Shown here piece after piece: positions 18,801 to 28,138 of a DNA stretch of 64,000 bases (its first letter is position 1; every line of letters starts with the position of its first letter). Source of the DNA: Wallacemonas rigidus (taxonomy: Eukaryota > Euglenozoa > Kinetoplastea > Trypanosomatida > Trypanosomatidae); NCBI GenBank assembly GCA_030849045.1, contig JASAOL010000562.1, positions 1-64,000 of the forward strand, in the 5' to 3' direction. The notes below the pieces were generated by a model. That model ran no database searches and was not told where the DNA came from. It saw only the letters and a list, made by a program, of their open reading frames with translations. The position numbers and the translations under genes were made by a program.

Positions 18801-21800
18801 GGTCGCAGAACTGCATCAGGCCACGCACGAAAAGCGCCGTTCGGCGGACTAGGTGCTTCTCGTCCAGTGGCAACAGGTACTGCAAAACGCACACGCACAG
18901 GTCTCCGAGAAGCGTGTAAAGCGACGCATCAAAGAGTTTCTCTCGCGGCACTGTCGGGTTCTCATCGCCCCACAGATACAGGGACCGCAGGATGACATCG
19001 TAAAGGAACCATGAGAGGTCCGCCATCTCCTTCAAGATATTGCGCGCGGCTGGTGCTGCGCCGGGGCCCTTCGCACCAGCAGGTGCAGCCGGCGGGCGTT
19101 TTGGACTGGCGGGACTCGCCGGTGCCTTCGCCGCAGAGGGTGCCGGGGGTGCGGACTTGCTCGCTGCGACGGCGGGCGCGGCGGTCGCAGGCGTTTGGCT
19201 GTCTGCGGGTACTTCAGTTGTTTCGGCTAGTTTCTGGGCCGCCGCCGGCTTCAGCATTCGCATGAGGCTCAGCCAGGCCTCCGCCATGCCGGCGTAAAGG
19301 CGTGTCTTGTGATCGCAGTCCTTGCCTTGATAGAGTGTGTCGTTGGTGAGGAAGTGGTACACGATGCTCGGGACCGTCGTGCGCGAGAACACCGCCGACA
19401 GATCAGACGTGCCGTGACGACGTTGTAGTGTGGTGGCACTCGTGTCGTAGCGATCAACTGTGCTCGTGATGAGCAGAAGCGTGTCAAGCATGTGCATGCG
19501 GCTGCCGAGAGACACGCTCTTCGAGGAGGACCCGATCAGGGAGAAGGCGTAGGCGCTGAGAAAGGGGTAGAAGGCTAGCACCTCTGCACGCGGAAGCTGT
19601 GCGATTAGATCGATCACATTTCGGTGAGGATCCGCGTTTTGACCAGCCGAGCGGGCCAGCTGTCCTGCCGACGCGAGCACATCGTCATTCTGGGCAATCT
19701 CTGCAAGCGACTTGGGGCACTGTGCGAACACGGACGCAATAACGCGGTTGGAGGCATGCACAGTCGTCTTTGTTGACGCCGACGCGCGTAACACGGTCTC
19801 GCCGTTGTTGAGCAGCGCACTCGCTGGTGCTTTGCTAAAATTTTCCAAGTAGCCACCTGCACCTGCCACAGCCGCCTGATCGTGAGACACGAATTTGATG
19901 TCAATTTTATCGCGCGCCTGAACCACGCCGTTCACCATGAGGGGGAAGGCCGCGTACCCAACACGGAACGTGCGCGGCTGCCCTGGCTTCGCTGGCGCGT
20001 TCTTCTGGTACATGGCGTGCAGTACAAAAAAGATGTGGTGACGATCAGTGAGGTTCAACGGCAGCTGGATTTTGATCTCCTCGCTCAGTGAAAAGTCGTT
20101 TCCAGCGTGAACAGAGTTGGTCCACGTGGACGTGTCAAGCGAAAGATTGTTCAGACCGCGCCCGTAGATGCACCGAAGCGCACCATCCTCGTTGAGGCTG
20201 TCGTCCCGCGCCTTGACGAACATTTGCACTGCGTACGTGTGGTGCGTTGACGGGAAATTGCGCAGGCCCCCCACGTTCATGAGCTTGAACTTGGACACAC
20301 GGAAGTAGTACACGTTGTTGTACGTGGTGAAGTAGCCGGAGTTCAGGATGGGAATGCAGCACGGGGCATAGCGGAACGTCTGGGCACGCGCACCGAGCAC
20401 GTTCGGGTCCAGGAGACTCACAAGCGTCTCGTTCTCGTGTGGCAATGGGTCCGAATGCGCCGAGGGGAAGGCCGCTTGGTTGTTGGTTTTGTCCGAAAAG
20501 CGGAATTCCATGGTGAACGGAACCGTCTTGTAGGCGTTGCGGGTGCGGTCGTCCCCGATGACACGGATGACTTCGCTGTCGGAAAGTGGCTTGCGATAGA
20601 GCTTCTCTGTGAAAACGGAGGCCCTGCCCTCCTTATCGAGCTGGACAGCAGCGGCGAACCAGCCGAGCTCCTCGAAGACGTCGGAGCTCTGTGTGAGGAG
20701 AAGCGTTTCCTGCTTCATGGGTGCGACGTGAACCTGTTTGTACTTCTCCGTGCGATTGTACAAGTCCACGTAGTTGTCGAAGTCTTCCACACACGGGCGT
20801 GAAACGTGCGCGATAAGGTGCAGTGTGTTTCGGTACTCCTTGGGGATGAAGACAATCACCTTGTTGTCACGTGCCTTCTCGCTGCGCTCCTTATGTGGAT
20901 AGAAGACGTCGAGACCAGCGTCAAAATAAAAGGTCTCGGACACCTTGTGGCTGCCGTCGCCGGTGACGCTGTACAGGGCGACCGACACAATCACGGGATC
21001 CGTGGCCTCGCCGTGGATCTCCGTCACACGACTCAGAATCTTGGAGGCTTCGACACAAAAGACGGAGCCGCCGGTGAACGTGCGCATTGCCGGAATGGGC
21101 TTCTTCGTTTCGAGCCCGTCCACCCACAGCCAGCTGCTTGTGCGACTCACGTGAGCGTACTTGTTCTTTGCGTCCTTTGAGTCTCTCACACTCCCTGATG
21201 CGCGTTCCCAGACTTGGATGGGGTCACCGTACGAAATGGAAGAAACCGCCGCTTCCATGCACTCCATATCGTTCCGAACGATGCTCTCCTTGGTCACCAG
21301 CTGCTCGGACGGTGCATTGTACGGACGATCCTCATCATCGACGGTGAGTGTTTGGTCTTTCAAAATCTCGTTCTCAAAGTAGCACTGCAGCTCGCTCAGT
21401 GGGCGTTCACGGCCGCCGCAGTGACGCTCGCGCTTCGCGATGGACCGACGGTGAGCGTGCTCCATTGTGACGATTGTTTGCTTCGCCGAGAAGAAGCCAA
21501 GCTGAACCTTGGCGTGGGGAGGAACCTTGCGATCCTCCTCGTTCGGTGGGTAAAGGCACTTGCCTGGCTCGCGGATCGTGTCGAAACGGTGAATGTCGAC
21601 ACGAGCGTGACGCACCTCGTCCTCGGACATTCCGCGGGAGCGCAGCTCACTCTCGAAGTTGCGTTCAAAGGACTCCAAGGGCCTCTCACTATACGACATG
21701 TTGGACGTAACGCTCAGCACTTGTTGGCCAGAGAGAATACCGTTATCATTCTGCATCATCTCAATCGCGGACAGCGAGAACCGACTACTCGCGGACGATT

Positions 21801-23304
21801 CGAATTCGTCCGAGACCGGCGACGTGGTCTCAACGTCACCAAAGTCCCGCTGTGACGGCAACACACGCTCATCGACAGTTTCGGCCGCGCCATCCTCGTC
21901 CGTATTCGATTCAGGAGACGCCGACGGGCTCCGATGCGAGCGAGTGAGAGAGTCTCGTGTAGAAGGTTCTCCTCGACTTGAGGCATGCTCCACTTCCACA
22001 GGCGTGAGTGGCCGCGGTCGCGTCACGCTCGACGGTTGAGTGGCAGCGGCCGCGACGGCGGGGGCACTGAGAGGTGCGTCTTGGGGAATCTGCACGACAG
22101 CTGGAAGAGCAGCAGGCGCCGCGCGCGCCGCGACTTCAGCTGTGTTCGTGGGTGGAGAGTGGCTCATGGGCGATGCGATGTCGCTGCTTGTCGTGCTGCG
22201 TTTTGCGTTGTACTCGCGGAAGACGGCCTCGCGAGCCTTACGGCGAATCTCCTCAAGAGTGCGCTCGTGCTCCAGCCTGCGCAGCTCCTCCTCCGCTTCA
22301 CGGCGCGCCTGCTCCTCAGCCTGACGGCGGGCTTCCTGTTCCGCTTCACGGCGCGCCTGTTCCTCAGCCTGACCGCGGGCCTCCTGTTCCGCTTCACGGC
22401 GCGCCTGTTCCTCAGCCTGACCGCGGGCCTCCTGTTCAGCTTCACGGCGCGCCTGCTCCTCAGCCTGACGGCGGGTTTCCTCCTCCGCTTCACGGCGCGC
22501 CTGCTCCTCAGCCTGACGGCGGGCTTCCTGTTCCGCTTCACGGCGCGCCTGTTCCTCAGCCTGACCGCGGGCCTCCTGTTCCGCTTCACGGCGCGCCTGC
22601 TCCTCAGCCTGACGGCGGGCTTCCTGTTCCGCTTCACGGCGCGCCTGCTCCTCAGCCTGACGGCGGGCTTCCTGTTCAGCTTCACGGCGCGCCTGCTCCT
22701 CAGCCTGACGGCGGGCTTCCTGTTCCGCTTCACGGCGCGCCTGCTCCTCAGCCTGACGGCGGGCTTCCTCCTCCGCTTCACGGCGCGCCTGCTCCTCAGC
22801 CTCACGGTGAGCTTCCTCCTCCGCTTCACGGCGCGCCTGCTCCTCAGCCTGACGGCGGGCCTCCTGTTCAGCTTCACGGCGCGCCTGCTCCTCAGCGTCA
22901 CGCCGAGCTCGCTCTTCTTCTGCAGCGCGGTTTTCTTGAGGGTCGGCGTGTAGCTGTAGCGGGGCACCGGAACCGAAGGCATACGCTGTCACTGGTCCAC
23001 TGCTTGTCATTCCTTCTAACGGGTCGGGAACGGCGGCGAAGTGGTTGGGCGAAAATTCTTGGGAGGTGCCGTCTACAAGCGACGTGGAGGTGTGTTCGCG
23101 CTCTTGCTTCTTCTTTTGAAGACGAGCTTCAATGGCCGATTGGATCGCATCATCGTCTGCGGTGTCCGCGGGAAAGTCAAAGGGGGGAATCGACGATATC
23201 TCGAACGGCGGGGGCACGGCCTGTTGCGGTTCTTGTTGTGCGTGGCGCTGCACCTCTTTCTCCATCTCCATCATGATTTGACGTTCAATGTCATCTGGGT
23301 CCAT
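15889..23304 (-). CDS. DOCK-family guanine nucleotide exchange factor with a long charged repeat
   Basis: A 2471-residue protein, by far the largest here. Residues about 134-342 are thirteen copies of a 16-residue Ala/Arg/Glu/Gln repeat, predicted to be a long single helix or coiled coil. A disordered Ser/Pro region follows (to about 560). A C2/DHR-1-like domain spans about 975-1150 (NVYYFRVSKFKLMN; a HIFFVLHAMYQ strand). A long helical middle includes a Pro/Ala linker near 1350-1430. The C-terminus (about 2010-2450) has DHR-2 features: the helical lobe A, CFVTVDEVQPYFPKG, comparable with the YVQVTYVEPYF motif of DOCK proteins, and a final helical segment. DOCK proteins activate Rho/Rac-type GTPases; the GTPase target here is unknown. 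The first ATG is 23304. Confidence 0.75.
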   Translation of the reverse strand: MDPDDIERQIMMEMEKEVQRHAQQEPQQAVPPPFEISSIPPFDFPADTADDDAIQSAIEARLQKKKQEREHTSTSLVDGTSQEFSPNHFAAVPDPLEGMTSSGPVTAYAFGSGAPLQLHADPQENRAAEEERARRDAEEQARREAEQEARRQAEEQARREAEEEAHREAEEQARREAEEEARRQAEEQARREAEQEARRQAEEQARREAEQEARRQAEEQARREAEQEARRQAEEQARREAEQEARGQAEEQARREAEQEARRQAEEQARREAEEETRRQAEEQARREAEQEARGQAEEQARREAEQEARGQAEEQARREAEQEARRQAEEQARREAEEELRRLEHERTLEEIRRKAREAVFREYNAKRSTTSSDIASPMSHSPPTNTAEVAARAAPAALPAVVQIPQDAPLSAPAVAAAATQPSSVTRPRPLTPVEVEHASSRGEPSTRDSLTRSHRSPSASPESNTDEDGAAETVDERVLPSQRDFGDVETTSPVSDEFESSASSRFSLSAIEMMQNDNGILSGQQVLSVTSNMSYSERPLESFERNFESELRSRGMSEDEVRHARVDIHRFDTIREPGKCLYPPNEEDRKVPPHAKVQLGFFSAKQTIVTMEHAHRRSIAKRERHCGGRERPLSELQCYFENEILKDQTLTVDDEDRPYNAPSEQLVTKESIVRNDMECMEAAVSSISYGDPIQVWERASGSVRDSKDAKNKYAHVSRTSSWLWVDGLETKKPIPAMRTFTGGSVFCVEASKILSRVTEIHGEATDPVIVSVALYSVTGDGSHKVSETFYFDAGLDVFYPHKERSEKARDNKVIVFIPKEYRNTLHLIAHVSRPCVEDFDNYVDLYNRTEKYKQVHVAPMKQETLLLTQSSDVFEELGWFAAAVQLDKEGRASVFTEKLYRKPLSDSEVIRVIGDDRTRNAYKTVPFTMEFRFSDKTNNQAAFPSAHSDPLPHENETLVSLLDPNVLGARAQTFRYAPCCIPILNSGYFTTYNNVYYFRVSKFKLMNVGGLRNFPSTHHTYAVQMFVKARDDSLNEDGALRCIYGRGLNNLSLDTSTWTNSVHAGNDFSLSEEIKIQLPLNLTDRHHIFFVLHAMYQKNAPAKPGQPRTFRVGYAAFPLMVNGVVQARDKIDIKFVSHDQAAVAGAGGYLENFSKAPASALLNNGETVLRASASTKTTVHASNRVIASVFAQCPKSLAEIAQNDDVLASAGQLARSAGQNADPHRNVIDLIAQLPRAEVLAFYPFLSAYAFSLIGSSSKSVSLGSRMHMLDTLLLITSTVDRYDTSATTLQRRHGTSDLSAVFSRTTVPSIVYHFLTNDTLYQGKDCDHKTRLYAGMAEAWLSLMRMLKPAAAQKLAETTEVPADSQTPATAAPAVAASKSAPPAPSAAKAPASPASPKRPPAAPAGAKGPGAAPAARNILKEMADLSWFLYDVILRSLYLWGDENPTVPREKLFDASLYTLLGDLCVCVLQYLLPLDEKHLVRRTALFVRGLMQFCDRGQVLKICSRITQHLDKTQNGEALNVFLKYVLEDPDAVLLLLPSATETRPVYLTKILIDSLSSLIANKNREIRAEAATLLYGFLCRLANDCNVSSEYLTCIGAQLFTLLQNIGLQWKQFTQNTDKVSAEEALHDKRVLAMTSLWILYYTPRSTIRAWLQGETNDKTIAGVMQVLTDAQSVFRYSAGSGKAVQVAQGEPLIPAEALRDWDARNATFVTAIGAQMIHIFITDIPRLLRTTKDDNQSPCVFPFFVLLESTLNLTNSTVALQISAAASHEVVCALFPEIISRKAKMANGMVLLTFRLMSSCCQYVRNIASLTFLLMSQSFFSWKTSLSKIKSMTANSLVSVAESKTRDLRLAGRFIEFQFDELIARAKIEEDLFNAPSADFNSRYEDDSNAPGGDAQMRYRHTVEELAVSVKRILPISRYLLEKNADASDKAPPKFSEEFESMTATVLSLFDDVLRLSMDDSMKYKESKIFAYFEVFRNFIRQNALREALKWLYRLYEAHKSNQDLAEAGMVLVFIAAMCFRVTEVFYFVKGKSSKGARMPFAILSHVFWQDYVRILPEVDTLLPADTVYAIVSELYVCPDDAPFTIEGQVKALKEAAELLDHGQYYEFSLGAIGIVDTYVRAVKDYRGDAEVHRAMSTWCTAIAEKSKRENNRYFLLWARMEREEPVKSRRELQEELEDQMIGEKPRGLPNRKAIRRIYKMPLTTTVEEFQKYAVGYIETLFPDPSVVRVTRELVDTQPALPEPDTKRKRVAASHRQPNHCFVTVDEVQPYFPKGTKVPPDGFDKTMHILEFENVVHVNTGIASTDGRKVEVMNQRMSISTYELDRAFPSTTSAIDIAVTHQVLLDPFETAEETLNSRREMMNQAPENEQLITVVRDALSPGGLPPGAYMKEAISVMNDHPSIIHAVRALNATARKKMEASEKHHCIEKRPEDYAQVLKAITDIECFLIAMEAPDDNTGRDMV
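22278..22905 (-). repeat. Tandem 48-bp coding repeat, 13 copies
   Basis: A 48-bp unit made of two related 24-bp halves is repeated about thirteen times in frame in the DOCK gene, encoding variants of ARRQAEEQARREAEQE. Copies are nearly identical at the DNA level, with scattered Arg/Gly, Gln/Glu and Ala/Thr changes. This suggests recent expansion or homogenisation. The repeat also keeps other frames open on both strands, which are artefacts. Confidence 0.9.
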
Positions 23305-24583
23305 TCTGACGCACGACAACTAGAACGCTACAGAAATGCAACTCTGATCCGAGCAGAGACTAGGAAACAGGAGGGAGACAAAACGTCAGTGTAGAATACG
23401 GTTTTATGCTCCGGACGCCGTCTTGTGTCGTGCTCTAGACGATTCGCGGGTAAATAAAGCACCTTCGGTCCCACGGAAATACGTGATCGGAGACTTTGCT
23501 ATTGTTCCACCTTCTTCTGCCGTCGGACTAAGCAGTATCGGCTCAGACAGACAAAAGGCAATTCTCAGATGTCTTTGTTTTTCTTCTTTTAGATACTATC
23601 CACCACAAGTTCAGTGAATTAAAAGTTGAGCGTACCGTCACAGATGATTGCAGGAGGGATAGGGAAGAGTTGAGTGAGAGGGTGACATCAATTCACATGG
23701 TCCACAAGGGAGAGCGCTGCTGAGCGAGCAAAGAGGACAGACAGAGAACAACCGTCTTTGGTCGTGGTCACTGTTCCACACGTTCGGGAGGACGGCCGTG
23801 CAGAGCGGCAGTCGTGTATGTGCCATGCGCACCTCAGCGTTGAGTGTGTGCGTTGAGAACGGCCGTAAATCCGTCAAAGTACCTGTGCGTCAGAACGAAA
23901 CGTTCTTCAACGCACGTGACGGCGTAGAGCCTGACCTCACTCGGCGCAGGCGAGAGGAGGCGATTGCGAGCACAACGTTCTAGCTAGGTCGCGCACCAAC
24001 GGGCTGTTTCGTATACCACATGTCCAATGGGAATAGAAGGAACAAAAGAATCAATGGTGCGGAACGCTCCAGCACGGGAAATAGGGGGAAACGAAACCAC
24101 CGGAGAGCGACAAGTCACTGAAGCAAAGTGCTGGGCTGGCCACATTCCTGTTATTTCTTTGTTTCCATCATTCGTTTTTTTTTTGTTCTTGTTTTTTGTT
24201 TGTTTTCCCACAGCCTCCTGCGAGACACGGGGTAGTTTCTTTACGCAGCCAGTTTCTCTCTCACACAGTCGTATCGCACATCATCGCAAAGAGGCTCGTT
24301 CGCATGGTCAGGCGGCTCGTCGCTCTCGACCCGCCCTTGCTTTCCCAACTTTTGTGTGTGTGTTAGACAACAGAATTGCTTGCTACCCTGGGCAAGATCA
24401 AAGTCACAATACAAGAAACATCGAAAAAAAAAAAAAGGGGAAGCAAGAGAGGAGAGAGGGTGTACCAGCATCTTTTTCTGTACGGCGTCAGCGGAGATGC
24501 TGCACGCAAGCAGGTTCGTGTCGTTTTGTGACGCTGCAGCTCCCGCACCCCCCCCCCCCTTTCGCACTCGCTCACAAGCGACT
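23305..24583. other. Spacer between the DOCK and Rpn1 genes
   Basis: 1.28 kb with T-runs (24175-24185), an A-run (24425-24437) and a C-run (24549-24559). Short minus-strand frames at 23638-23877, 23984-24211 and 24241-24567 have no convincing composition. It is long enough for a small or non-coding gene, but I see none. Confidence 0.5.
23360..23384 (-). promoter_or_regulatory. Trans-splice acceptor of the DOCK gene
   Basis: A pyrimidine-rich tract on the minus strand (23384-23362) is followed at once by AG at 23361-23360. The first ATG after it is 23304, which sets the start. Confidence 0.55.
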
Positions 24584-27307
24584 TTACTCCGTCACTGGTT
24601 TCTTCTCGATGGCAAAGACACCCTCCACGACCTGGGGAACGGCGCGATACTGCGGGTCGGCGACCTCGACCTTATCGGTCGACCCGAGAAGGACAGGAGT
24701 GGTGTGTGTCTGGAAGCCTGTGATGTGCTTTGGCTTGCCTGGCAGAGCAACGGTGTCGACTGGAAGACCGATGCGGACCTGCACGCCGTCGATGGGGTTG
24801 AACGCTTCGTCGACTGGCAGGACCATACGAGGGCTGATGCTCGGTGCGATGGCGAAAAGCATGTAGTGGTACTTGTCGAGGATTGTCTCGTTGAGGTCCA
24901 GTGCGCTGTGCAGGAGGCCGAGCAAGCCCATCAGAGCGGGGTGGCTCACCGAGGTGCGATCGGTCATGAGAGGCGATACCGTGAGGTGGCCCTTGCCCAT
25001 CGCACACAGTCCTTGCGCCAGTCGCACGACGAAAAGGATGTTTGAGTAGTGTTCTTTTTGGTAGTACGACGCGAGGCTGCGCAGCTTGGTGGCCACGCGT
25101 GCGTTGTTTGTACCGGCAGAGACAAGACCCATGGCCAGGATTGCGTTCGCCGCTGTCTTCGTGTTGCTGTCGTGTGCGAGACGGTTGAGAGACTCGACAA
25201 TGGCGGTATTTCCTGTGGAGGCAGCGAGCAGGCCGTACGCCAAGGGCACGGCATGACGCCCGGTGATCGCGGTGGGCTTCTTCGTCACTGTGTCTGCGAG
25301 CAGAATGTCAATAATGGTGCGCTGTGCCATCTCCATGCCCAGAGGCTCGCCCAGAGCGACGAGGCTGATGCCCAGCACTGCGACAGCCTTGAAGTTCAGC
25401 GGCACAGACTTCTCCTTTTCCTTTTCAGTGTCTTCTTCATTGGCGCCCGCGGCTTCACCCTCGGCGTCATTGTCATTGTTTTCCTCGTTATCATCTTCGT
25501 CCCCTTCCTCCGCCTCGGCGATGGCGTGGAACAAGTTCTGGATCACTACAACGTTGCCCGTCGCGGCGAAGGCACAGCTTCGAATAACGATCTCCGAGTA
25601 GCGCTGGATGAGGGCGGGAAACGTTTGTGTGGCTTCAACGAGGGTGTCTGCGGCCTCCTGGCAGCCAAGGAACATACAACCGAGGGCGAGAATCAGGTAG
25701 CGCACAGGAATATCTTTGAGACGGCCCTCTGGGATTTCGAGGAGGCAGTTGGTCATGGTCTCGGTGATGTCCTCGTCTGCTGTGCCGACAAACACCGTTG
25801 CGAGTGCGTACGCCGTGAGGCACTGCGTCTCGAGCGCTTCATCCGTGTTGGCGAGAATGGGGATGAGCAGCTCCTTCACGTCTTCGTTCTTGGTCCCCGC
25901 GTAGGCATAGCCAAGGCCGAGGACAGCCGCGTTCCGGATGTGTGTCTTGGGGCTCGACACGTGCTCTGAGAGGAGGCCAAAGGCGGGGTCGAACGGGTTG
26001 CGCACACCGCACATGGTCACACCCACAGCCAAGCAGGCGCCTGCCCGCACGTGGTCGCTCTCCGAGTAGAAGTACTTGTCAATCTCCTGAAGACCCACAG
26101 CGTGATCCCAGAGATGCAGCAGACCGTGGGCACCGATGGAAGTGATGAGGCGATCTTCACGCTGCTCAAAGGCAATAGTGCTGGACTCGGTGATGTACTT
26201 ATCCGTGCCGTAACCGCAGTTCACAAGCGCGCTGACGAGCGTGCAGGCGAAGTTGTGATGCGCGTTGGTTTGGGCGTTCTCTCCAAGCTTCAAGACCTCT
26301 TCTGGGGACTTCGGCGCCATTGAGTCGAGCGCCTGGGCCGAGTGTCGATAGAGCTGGGAGAGGCGCATATTGCCGTTGGCGTCGGAGAGGATATCGTCGT
26401 CGTCATTGTCGATGGACAAAAAGCGTTTGTGGCGTGCGCATGTGAGAGCCATCTGCAAACGGAGGGCGGGTTTGTCGCACTTGGTGAACAGGTCCGTCAC
26501 CTTCGTGTCCCACTCGTCCAACTGGAGCGCAATGGTCACGGCCTCGGCGTACGCACCCATCTTGGCGTAAATCTCGTAGACAACGCCTAGCACCTCGACA
26601 TCCGCAGGCCGGGTCAGATATTTGCTGATCACCGTGGCGTAATTGGCGATGCGCTTGAAGTTGGCGTCGTCCACATAGGCAAGGATGCGCGCGATTTCGT
26701 CCGTCTCGATGAGAAGATCGAGTGCGGTAGGCTCGTCTTGGTGAGCCACCATGTACTGCACAATCTGGTCAACAAGTCCACTGAGATAGTCTGTGCTCTC
26801 GCTCTTATCGACACGGTCCTTCCACTCGTCGGCGATGCCGCCTGCGAGGAAGCGCAGGTACTCATGGCCCCACTCTGCAATGTTGTCGAGGTTGCCCTTT
26901 AGCTTGTGCTCTAGTGTCGCGTGACGCACATCCTCTATGTCGAGCGTCATGGAAACAAAGGAAAGGACGTCGTGCAGACCACGAATCAGTTCATTGTCCT
27001 GCGTCGCCTTTAGCGCTTGCTCAAGATCGGGGTACAGTGTTCTCACATACTTCAGCGGCTTCGGGACAGAGGCCACGCTGCCGCTGCTGCTTGTGCGCAG
27101 CAAGTCCGACAGCTGCCTCACAGCCAGCTTCGCGATATCGGTGTTGGTGTCAGCGGAGCGCGTCACGAGTAACTCCACCTGTTCCTTGATACGTTCGTCT
27201 TCTTCACTGAGCTTCTTCTCGGCGTCCTTGCCCTTCTTCTCATCCTCTTTGCGCTTTGGGTCCTGCGAAGGCACGCCGATCGCTACCGCCTCCTTTTCAC
27301 CGGACAT
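24584..27307 (-). CDS. RPN1: 26S proteasome regulatory subunit Rpn1 (PSMD2)
   Basis: A 907-residue subunit of the 19S base, the large scaffold that docks ubiquitin receptors, shuttle factors and the deubiquitinase Ubp6. The lysine/glutamate-rich N-terminus (1-40) is followed by the conserved PKPLKYVRTLYPDLE (about 83-97) and WGHEYLRFLAGGIADEW (about 146-162) blocks. Proteasome/cyclosome repeats form the central toroid (about 400-780), for example AGACLAVGV, AAVLGLGYAYAGT and LYALGLVSAGT-like units. An acidic insert of Asp/Glu/Asn (about 605-640) interrupts the solenoid, as in other Rpn1 proteins. The length matches the family (about 900-990). No special splice tract is visible near the start. 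Confidence 0.95.
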   Translation of the reverse strand: MSGEKEAVAIGVPSQDPKRKEDEKKGKDAEKKLSEEDERIKEQVELLVTRSADTNTDIAKLAVRQLSDLLRTSSSGSVASVPKPLKYVRTLYPDLEQALKATQDNELIRGLHDVLSFVSMTLDIEDVRHATLEHKLKGNLDNIAEWGHEYLRFLAGGIADEWKDRVDKSESTDYLSGLVDQIVQYMVAHQDEPTALDLLIETDEIARILAYVDDANFKRIANYATVISKYLTRPADVEVLGVVYEIYAKMGAYAEAVTIALQLDEWDTKVTDLFTKCDKPALRLQMALTCARHKRFLSIDNDDDDILSDANGNMRLSQLYRHSAQALDSMAPKSPEEVLKLGENAQTNAHHNFACTLVSALVNCGYGTDKYITESSTIAFEQREDRLITSIGAHGLLHLWDHAVGLQEIDKYFYSESDHVRAGACLAVGVTMCGVRNPFDPAFGLLSEHVSSPKTHIRNAAVLGLGYAYAGTKNEDVKELLIPILANTDEALETQCLTAYALATVFVGTADEDITETMTNCLLEIPEGRLKDIPVRYLILALGCMFLGCQEAADTLVEATQTFPALIQRYSEIVIRSCAFAATGNVVVIQNLFHAIAEAEEGDEDDNEENNDNDAEGEAAGANEEDTEKEKEKSVPLNFKAVAVLGISLVALGEPLGMEMAQRTIIDILLADTVTKKPTAITGRHAVPLAYGLLAASTGNTAIVESLNRLAHDSNTKTAANAILAMGLVSAGTNNARVATKLRSLASYYQKEHYSNILFVVRLAQGLCAMGKGHLTVSPLMTDRTSVSHPALMGLLGLLHSALDLNETILDKYHYMLFAIAPSISPRMVLPVDEAFNPIDGVQVRIGLPVDTVALPGKPKHITGFQTHTTPVLLGSTDKVEVADPQYRAVPQVVEGVFAIEKKPVTE

Positions 27308-28034
27308 TTCTCGCTACAGAAGAGGTCTTGACGCTACGTGTGTGTCCCTCTCTCTCTCTCTGTGCGCAACTGGGTATGTGTGATGACGACTTGGTATGCG
27401 CGTCAGTATCGCTCTCCTCTGATTTGGTATTTCTGTTTTCTTTTTAATAGTTGCTCGGGCAGGTCAAAAGGCGATGTGAATGAAGCGCAAAGGGAGTTTG
27501 GGAAGTGGGTAGGAATAGATGACACGAGGGACGAGTAGGGGGACGATCAAAAACGACAGCACATGTGACAGGCGACGGAGCTGTCAGCAAACGTTCAAAT
27601 GATATTCTGTGTGTGTGTGTGTGTGTGGCACGGAGCAGGAAATGCTCGTGTGCGAACGTGCGGGAAATCGACCACGGCGTGCGATGGTCATGCAGCACCA
27701 TGGGTTCTTCACGCACAACACAATACCACTCGCACACCAAGAAAGCACGCATGGGAGAGCGCCGGGAGTTCACCGGTCGACGTGAGGAGAGAAATATCGT
27801 CAGAAAACGTAAGACGGTACAGCAGCATGTGAGTGAGTCACGCAGAAAAGGAAGGGGAAAAAAAGTCCCGCAGGGTTTACCATCGACCTCGCCTCGCGAA
27901 GGACTGTCGTCCTTGGTCATTGGTTTTCGAACAGAAGATAAGGACAACATTCCGTTTGATGGCGCGTTGCACTCATTCCGTGAGCGCGTGCGTGGAGTGT
28001 CGGAGGGCTTGCTTCCGCTGATGTTTCTCCTCGT

Positions 28035-28082
<48 letters not shown>

Positions 28083-28138
28083 CTCATTTGATTCTGTTGT
28101 TCTTGTTTACATCATCGCGAGCGTAGTGTGCAAGCCGG
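27308..28138. other. Spacer between Rpn1 and the IQCH-like gene
   Basis: Holds the Rpn1 leader, a GT microsatellite at about 27609-27627 and a longer one at 28037-28082. The plus-strand frames spanning it are microsatellite-driven. No gene seen. Confidence 0.6.
28037..28082. repeat. TG/CA microsatellite
   Basis: About 17 TG units followed by interrupted TATG units. It lies about 57 bases past the stop of the IQCH-like gene, so it would be a CA repeat within its 3' UTR. Confidence 0.9.

Noticed and set aside
22278-22905. Regular repeat resembling a CRISPR array
   Set aside because: There are no unique spacers; the units are contiguous, in frame and part of a coding sequence.
21985-23276. Long open frames on the plus strand, and another on the minus strand, across the DOCK repeat
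   Set aside because: They exist only because a 48-bp unit without stops is repeated in phase; their translations are simple periodic repeats.
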